Notes under the pieces: model-generated
The model's input: only the letters and a program-made list of their open reading frames with translations
What the model was told of the DNA's origin: nothing
Database searches by the model: none
Program-made: the position numbers and the translations under genes
Shown: positions 1 to 4,817 of the stretch, in pieces
How positions within the stretch are numbered: position 1 is the first letter of the stretch
Layout: the number at the start of each line of letters is the position of its first letter
Source of the DNA: an uncultured Lachnospiraceae bacterium
GTDB lineage: Bacteria > Bacillota > Clostridia > Lachnospirales > Lachnospiraceae
Direction: 5' to 3'
Length of the DNA stretch: 7,342 nt
Assembly (NCBI GenBank): GCA_947177515.1
Contig: CAMWUU010000179.1
Coordinates: 1-7,342, forward strand

Positions 1-1880
1 GCCTGGCTCCCCCTCCTGCTGCCGCCCCCGGACATTTCTGCCCTTCCCTTACCTTTTGTCTTTGCCTCTTTTTCCACCTTTAATTTCCTTGGGCGGATCA
101 GGCATTTTTTATCAAAACCGATCAGGTCTTCCCTGCCCGCCCGCATTAATGCCTCATGTACCAGATCGTAATTTTTCGGGTTGCGGTACTGGATCAGGGC
201 GCGCTGCATTGCCTTTTCATGTGGTGTCCTCGGCACATAGACCGGTTTTAAATTCCTTGGGTCAAGCCCGGTATAATACATGCAGGTTGAGATGGTGGAT
301 GGGGTCGGATAAAAATCCTGCACCTGCTCGGGCATATAGCCAAGATCGCGCAGATACTCCGCAAGTGCCACGGCTTCCTTTAATGTAGAGCCTGGATGCG
401 AGGACATCAGGTACGGCACAACATACTGCTTTAACCCAAGTTCTTCATTCGTCTTTTTGTATTTTGCTAAAAAGCGTTCATAGACGGCATTTCCCGGTTT
501 TCCCATCTTTGAAAGCACCTCGTCACAGATATGTTCTGGAGCAACTTTAAGCTGTCCGCTAACATGGTATTTGCAAAGTTCATGGAAAAAAGTATCATCC
601 GCATCGTACACCAGATAATCAAAACGGATGCCGGAACGGATAAAAACCTTTTTTACACGCGGGATGGCGCGCAGCTTGCGCAACAGGGAAAGGTAATCTT
701 TATGGTCGATTTTCAGATTCCCACAGGGTTTTGGGAACAGGCACTGCCTGTTTGTGCAGGCTCCTGTTTTCTTCTGTTTTTCACAGGCCGGCGCGCGGAA
801 ATTAGCGGTCGGTCCTCCTACATCATTGATATATCCCTTAAAATCCGGCTCATAGGTAAAAGACTCTGCCTCGCGCAGGATGGATTCGTGGCTTCTTGTC
901 TGGATAATACGCCCCTGGTGGAAGGTAAGCGCACAAAAGCTGCATCCGCCAAAACAGCCACGGTTGCTTGTAATGGAAAACCGCAGCTCTTTGATGGCTG
1001 GCACACCGCCCTCCTCTTCATAGGATGGATGATAATCCCGCATGTAGGGCAGTGCATAAACACGGTCCATCTCGGTTTGTGAAAGTGGCTTTGCCGGCGG
1101 GTTCTGTACAATATATTCGGTATCCTTGTACTTCTCTACAAGGCATTTTCCAGAAAATGGGTCAGTATTGCAATACTGTGTATAGAAACTTTTTGCAAAG
1201 GCTTCCCTGCACGCAAGGATCTCTTCCCAGGAAGGCAGCAGTACTGCATCGTAAACAGAATGAAGGTCTTTTGCCCGGTATACTGTTCCTGGCACAAAAG
1301 TGATATCCCTTACCGCAATCCCCGCGTTAAGTGCCTCTGCCACTTCAACAATGGAATGCTCCCCCATACCGTAGGAAAGGAGATCCGCCTGTGCATCAAG
1401 CAATATGGAACGGCGCACCTTATCGCTCCAATAATCGTAATGCGCCAGCCTGCGCAGCGAAGCTTCAATCCCACCGATTACAATCGGGACATCCTTATAT
1501 TTTTTCCGAATTAAATTACAATAGACGATGGTAGCGCGATCCGGCCGCCTGCCAGTCTTCCCACCTGGTGAATAAAAATCCATCTGCCTGCGCTTTTTTG
1601 CTACTGTATAGTGATTTACCATGGTGTCCATATTGCCGCCGCACACCAGAAAGGCTAAGCGCGGCACACCGAGTGCCGCAATGCTTTCCACATCTTTCCA
1701 GTCCGGCTGCGCAATGATGCCAACCCGGTAGCCCTCACTCTCCAATACCCGGCTGATAATGGCAGGTCCAAATGAGGGATGATCCACATAAGCATCACCA
1801 ATCACATAGACGAAATCACACTGCTCCCATCCCCTCTTCTCCATATCCTCCCTGCAAATTGGTAAGTAATCATGTATCAT
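1..1880 (-). CDS. ygiQ: YgiQ-family (UPF0313) radical SAM protein, 3' end cut by window edge
   Basis: A continuous minus-strand frame opens with ATG at 1880 and stays open to base 1, giving 626 visible residues and no stop. The N-terminus (LPICREDMEKRGW, then GDAYVDHPSFG) matches the YgiQ signature closely. The radical SAM motif GCFGGCSFC is at residues 308-316, with the 4Fe-4S ligands Cys309, Cys313 and Cys316 in CX3CX2C spacing, which together with S-adenosylmethionine would generate a 5'-deoxyadenosyl radical. A second cysteine set (Cys366, 375, 380, 386) follows in the stretch ending CLFPKPCGN; I recall this as a family feature, and it could bind another cluster. The visible C-terminus becomes basic and Gly/Ser/Arg-rich, as in the poorly conserved tails of this family. 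The substrate is unknown; the protein is expected to be cytosolic. The start is supported by an AAGGGG Shine-Dalgarno seven bases upstream and by N-terminal alignment to the family. It lies 82 bases after the GDPD gene in the same orientation. Family assignment is firm; biochemical role is not known. Confidence 0.96.
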   Translation of the reverse strand, partial: MIHDYLPICREDMEKRGWEQCDFVYVIGDAYVDHPSFGPAIISRVLESEGYRVGIIAQPDWKDVESIAALGVPRLAFLVCGGNMDTMVNHYTVAKKRRQMDFYSPGGKTGRRPDRATIVYCNLIRKKYKDVPIVIGGIEASLRRLAHYDYWSDKVRRSILLDAQADLLSYGMGEHSIVEVAEALNAGIAVRDITFVPGTVYRAKDLHSVYDAVLLPSWEEILACREAFAKSFYTQYCNTDPFSGKCLVEKYKDTEYIVQNPPAKPLSQTEMDRVYALPYMRDYHPSYEEEGGVPAIKELRFSITSNRGCFGGCSFCALTFHQGRIIQTRSHESILREAESFTYEPDFKGYINDVGGPTANFRAPACEKQKKTGACTNRQCLFPKPCGNLKIDHKDYLSLLRKLRAIPRVKKVFIRSGIRFDYLVYDADDTFFHELCKYHVSGQLKVAPEHICDEVLSKMGKPGNAVYERFLAKYKKTNEELGLKQYVVPYLMSSHPGSTLKEAVALAEYLRDLGYMPEQVQDFYPTPSTISTCMYYTGLDPRNLKPVYVPRTPHEKAMQRALIQYRNPKNYDLVHEALMRAGREDLIGFDKKCLIRPRKLKVEKEAKTKGKGRAEMSGGGSRRGSQ

Positions 1881-1962
1881 GTATTTTCCCCTTTTTTACG
1901 GTATGCCGCGGCTCCTAATCTTTTATGTAACAGAGAAGTCCGGATATCCATTTTTTTCCAAA
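1881..1962 (-). other. Intergenic gap between GDPD gene and ygiQ
   Basis: This 82-base gap is the longest non-coding stretch in the window. It holds the ygiQ ribosome binding site, two short self-complementary words (GGATATCC and GCCGCGGC) and A-rich tracts. Neither palindrome has a loop or is followed by a U-tract in the minus-strand RNA, so I do not call an intrinsic terminator. I also see no pair of good -35 and -10 boxes. Read-through from the GDPD gene into ygiQ is therefore the simplest reading, although a weak promoter cannot be excluded. Confidence 0.5.
1888..1893 (-). promoter_or_regulatory. Ribosome binding site of ygiQ
   Basis: In minus-strand sense the bases read AAGGGG, followed by seven bases (AAAATAC) and then the ATG at 1880. 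The spacing is typical for a Firmicute Shine-Dalgarno. It chooses this ATG over the out-of-frame ATG at 1873 and the in-frame Met13. Confidence 0.75.
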
Positions 1963-3849
1963 TTATTGTCCAATAATACCAAGCAGCTTAAAAAATCCTA
2001 TGCGCACATGTTCCTCATAAACCACCTCGCGCACTAAAAGCGGATGATCCGTAATAATATTATCCACGCCAAGCAGCTTCATGCGCTCCGTTTCCGCCCG
2101 CGAGTTGACCGTCCATGCATGTACTTCCTTGCCCAGGCTATGCAGTGTCCTGACTGTGCTCTCGTTTACAAAACTTGATTTCATACTAAAAAAATCAATA
2201 TAGTCCACCTGATAGAACATACCATATGCAAAGGAAAGGATATAGCCCGTTTTGATATTCGCGTTCTGCTGCTTTACCTTTGCAAGCATACCTTGGTCGG
2301 TACAGCTAATCATACACTGGTCTTCCATATCATAGCGGTCAATCAGGGCTAAAACTTTTTGGATCAGGTCTTCATTTACTGTGGCGGATTTGCTTACCTT
2401 TAATTCTATGTTTAAATTGATTTTCCCCTTGCAAAGCTTTAACGCCTCCTCAAGCGTTGGTATGCGCGTCCCCGCAAAACGGGGGGAAAACCAGCTCCCT
2501 GCTTCCATATCCAGGATCTGGGCATATGTGACATCCCCCACCCTGGCACGCCGCCCTGCCGTCCGCCTTAGACTTGCATCATGCATTAGGATTACCACAC
2601 CATCCTTTGTTTCCTGCACGTCTATCTCCGCAAAATCCGCCATATCGTCGATGGCCTGTCTTAATGCCACAAGCGTATTCTCCGGGGCAGTCCCTGAGGA
2701 ACCGCGGTGCGCTGTGATGTAGGTTCCAAAAAGGGTTTCCCTATCGGTAAGCGAACCGTTACGGAACGCATCTGCTACCTCATATGCATTAACCAGCACT
2801 ACTGCGGCCACCGCGGCAGCCGTCAGTTTTGTATACCGGCTGGAAAGTTTTTTTTGTATTTTCTCCTGCGCCGTATATTCCATCTGCCTTACGGCATCTT
2901 CATAGACAATCTGTTCCTGTATTTTTTCAATCCGGTTCGGCAGGGAATTTACTATCTCCCCCTTCATTCCATATTTTGAAAACATCCGGGCAAGCACCGC
3001 ATAATTGACAATCTGCGCCGTAACCGTGATAAAAACCCCCATGTAAATCATAACTTCATCATATGCGGTCAGCATCGCCGCCATCAAAACCTGTTCACTC
3101 TTGGTACAATAAATCAGGTAACAGACCAAAATCAGCACACCGACATACAGTACGGCATAAAAGAGGGCGAGCAGGAGGTTCTGCCCGACCAGGGAAAAAA
3201 TATAGCGGAACCGGTAACGCCAAACCACTTTGGCACTCTTCTTAAAACCCTCGGTAAAGTCATATTCCCCAAGCACACAATAATACAGGGAATGAACCCC
3301 AAAAAAATTGACTAGAAGGCACAGGATTACAAACAGGAGGATGAAAATCCCCCCGTAAGCCTCGCTGGCCACGGTTCTTGCGATATAGGCTGGAACCTTA
3401 AATTGGATAGCAAAAACAAACAGCATCGGCGACAGGGTAACAAGGGCATTCAACAGGGAAAACAGCAAAATCCGCCCGCGCTTTCTTTTTCGCAGCAGTT
3501 CCCCCGTCCGGGAAATCCCGGGAAATAAAATCTGGATCACGCCAATCTTTTTTTCCTTCACATAACCCTGATAAAAAACAATCAGGGAAACCGCCTCCAC
3601 CAAATAAAACAGGGAGCCGGCTAAAAGGACGGCAAACAGGACAGTGACCGTGGCCGGATGCCTGACAAAGCGGGGAAGATTCTCAAGCGTTAAATAACTG
3701 TAACCCGTCACCCTTAACAGGAGCCTAAATGCCGCCTTGCACAGCGGATAAAAGACCATGGTAAAAGCTGCTTTACACAGCAGCTCAAAAAGAAACAGCG
3801 CCCGGATATTCTTCTGTCGCTCAAACCTGTGTTTTCTCCTGAACCCCAA
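1963..3849 (-). CDS. Membrane glycerophosphodiester phosphodiesterase (GPDPase_memb + GDPD domains)
   Basis: This 628-residue protein has two parts. Residues about 15-360 form a polytopic membrane region with roughly seven hydrophobic segments (near 17-45, 67-95, 125-150, 165-193, 212-248, 267-291 and 343-360), matching the Firmicute membrane-anchor domain found in front of GDPDs. Residues about 376-620 form the GDPD TIM-barrel. The catalytic set is complete: His381-Arg382-Gly383 (AHRGSSG), PENT at 389-392, Glu408 and Asp410 (EIDVQ), His423 (LMHD) and Glu482 (NIELK); VHAWTVN and ITDHP near the end are also typical. The family hydrolyses glycerophosphodiesters to sn-glycerol 3-phosphate and an alcohol, using a divalent metal; membrane-anchored versions may act on lipid or teichoic-acid headgroups, but the substrate here is not shown. 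The barrel probably faces outward after the last segment, which is inference. The start is a TTG with AGGAG eight bases upstream; no in-frame ATG lies between it and the previous gene's stop. The gene follows the ArsR-type regulator by 41 bases, suggesting co-transcription. Confidence 0.95.
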   Translation of the reverse strand: MGFRRKHRFERQKNIRALFLFELLCKAAFTMVFYPLCKAAFRLLLRVTGYSYLTLENLPRFVRHPATVTVLFAVLLAGSLFYLVEAVSLIVFYQGYVKEKKIGVIQILFPGISRTGELLRKRKRGRILLFSLLNALVTLSPMLFVFAIQFKVPAYIARTVASEAYGGIFILLFVILCLLVNFFGVHSLYYCVLGEYDFTEGFKKSAKVVWRYRFRYIFSLVGQNLLLALFYAVLYVGVLILVCYLIYCTKSEQVLMAAMLTAYDEVMIYMGVFITVTAQIVNYAVLARMFSKYGMKGEIVNSLPNRIEKIQEQIVYEDAVRQMEYTAQEKIQKKLSSRYTKLTAAAVAAVVLVNAYEVADAFRNGSLTDRETLFGTYITAHRGSSGTAPENTLVALRQAIDDMADFAEIDVQETKDGVVILMHDASLRRTAGRRARVGDVTYAQILDMEAGSWFSPRFAGTRIPTLEEALKLCKGKINLNIELKVSKSATVNEDLIQKVLALIDRYDMEDQCMISCTDQGMLAKVKQQNANIKTGYILSFAYGMFYQVDYIDFFSMKSSFVNESTVRTLHSLGKEVHAWTVNSRAETERMKLLGVDNIITDHPLLVREVVYEEHVRIGFFKLLGIIGQ

Positions 3850-3890
3850 ATCCGCATCTCCTATCTTCCTGTTTTTAACATTGTTTTTGG
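3850..3890 (-). other. Intergenic gap between regulator and GDPD gene
   Basis: This 41-base gap carries the GDPD ribosome binding site and, at 3877-3885, the near-palindrome AACA-T-TGTT inside an A/T-rich run. It is too short for a full promoter plus leader, although a promoter could overlap the end of the regulator gene. No terminator-like hairpin was seen. Confidence 0.5.
3858..3862 (-). promoter_or_regulatory. Ribosome binding site that decides the TTG start of the GDPD gene
   Basis: In minus-strand sense the bases read AGGAG, then eight bases (ATGCGGAT), then TTG at 3849. An ATG at 3857 touches this site directly but lies in another frame, and an ATG at 3882 runs into a stop after six codons. 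The TTG is therefore the best-supported start. Confidence 0.7.
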
Positions 3891-4805
3891 TCAGACTTCG
3901 TAATATTCCGTGCAGACAATCCCCTGGTCATAGTCGCCAAATCCCTTCCCAAAAACGGTTAGCCCCCCGCAGTTTTTCGTATCCTTCGGCACGGAAATCT
4001 TAAAAGTCAGCTCCGTCGAGTAGTCAATTTTCAAATCGCTTACGGTCACATCACTGATCCGGTAACCGCCATCTATGAACGTGCCTTCCCCTGTAACCGA
4101 AAGTGTTTTTAACAGACCATACTGGTTGCACCATTTCGGCCACCAGGACGGCGTATAATGCCCCCTGCGGCTACCGTAATCACCGGGACTAATCCATTTG
4201 CCAAGGGCAACACCCGCCAGTTCAAAATAAATATCGGACGGAAAATCCTCATTATAGCCTGGATATTCCGAGGAAAGCTCCATGGAAAGTGTCAGCTTAA
4301 CCAGGCGTTCCCCCGCCTTTAAACGGTTTGGCAAATGGTAAAGGACGTATCCGGAACCAAACCAGAATACCCCCGCATCATAATGGTTCGGGAACATAAA
4401 GTATTTTGGCATATCAAATTCCCCAATGATCTGTTTGCAGGTAGCAATCCCACAAGTTGGTGCCACTAAACATTCATGATAGGCACCCACCGGAATATCA
4501 TCCAGATAAAAATTTTGCTGCTGCCTAAACGGGCACATATCCACCACAATCCCGTCATAGCATGGCTTGCAGACTTTGCACACCCCCCTTGTCCCGGGCA
4601 TGGCCTGCACCTGTACAAGCCCTGCTGCAACCAGCCGTTCCACATGCATGGATACCGCACTGTTCGTAATCTTTAATTCCCTTGCAAGGTCATCAAGTTT
4701 TAAATCACCTTCCCCGTAAAGAAGTTCCATAATCCTCATCCGCGTTGGCGCACTCAACGCTTTAAAGACTTCTTCTGCTTCCCTCATGGATTTAAAATGT
4801 TTCAT
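3891..4805 (-). CDS. ArsR-type winged-helix transcriptional regulator with cysteine-rich hinge and large C-terminal domain
   Basis: This 304-residue protein begins with an ArsR/SmtB-like winged helix (about residues 8-75): FKALSAPTRMRIMELL is the typical first helical motif and TNSAVSMHVERLVAAGLV is the helix-turn-helix with its recognition helix. The classic ArsR metal box ELCVCDL is absent; the equivalent stretch has no cysteine, so it is not a standard arsenite or cadmium sensor. A cysteine-rich segment follows (Cys76, 79, 82, 91, 112, 118, 123), including a PTCG motif. The remainder (about 130-304), with PSDI, SPGDYG, GHYTP, NQYGLLKTL and a closing GLTVFGKGFGDY, resembles a conserved C-terminal region I recall from Firmicute regulators of about 300 residues (COG4189-like). 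It looks beta-rich and soluble, possibly ligand-binding; its ligand is unknown. It is expected to act as a cytosolic repressor or activator. The ATG is backed by AAGGAGG four bases upstream, overlapping the ftsK stop. The downstream GDPD gene is its closest candidate target. HTH family is confident; effector is not. Confidence 0.9.
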   Translation of the reverse strand: MKHFKSMREAEEVFKALSAPTRMRIMELLYGEGDLKLDDLARELKITNSAVSMHVERLVAAGLVQVQAMPGTRGVCKVCKPCYDGIVVDMCPFRQQQNFYLDDIPVGAYHECLVAPTCGIATCKQIIGEFDMPKYFMFPNHYDAGVFWFGSGYVLYHLPNRLKAGERLVKLTLSMELSSEYPGYNEDFPSDIYFELAGVALGKWISPGDYGSRRGHYTPSWWPKWCNQYGLLKTLSVTGEGTFIDGGYRISDVTVSDLKIDYSTELTFKISVPKDTKNCGGLTVFGKGFGDYDQGIVCTEYYEV

Positions 4806-4809
4806 CCGT

Positions 4810-4816
4810 CCTCCTT
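4810..4816 (-). promoter_or_regulatory. Ribosome binding site of the ArsR-type regulator, overlapping the ftsK stop
   Basis: In minus-strand sense the bases read AAGGAGG, a near-perfect Shine-Dalgarno, four bases before the ATG at 4805. It overlaps a second stop codon (TAA, 4815-4817) lying directly behind the ftsK TAG (4818-4820). The arrangement TAG-TAA-GGAGG-ATG suggests translational coupling and leaves no room for a separate promoter in the gap. Confidence 0.85.
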
Positions 4817-4817
4817 A

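Noticed and set aside
56..388. A 110-residue plus-strand open frame near the left edge
   Set aside because: The minus strand here encodes the C-terminal part of the YgiQ protein in a continuous frame; the plus-strand product is low-complexity and Pro-rich with no homologous feel.
531..1082. A 183-residue plus-strand open frame opposite ygiQ
   Set aside because: It is antisense to a highly conserved radical SAM coding region, has no recognisable family features, and its sequence is what the complement of the ygiQ codons would give by chance.
1900..1950. Intrinsic terminator after the GDPD gene
   Set aside because: GGATATCC and GCCGCGGC are palindromic but have no loop, and neither is followed by a U-tract in the minus-strand transcript.
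4470..4660. Short overlapping frames on both strands inside the regulator gene
   Set aside because: Both lie wholly within the regulator's coding region, lack ribosome binding sites and show no domain features.
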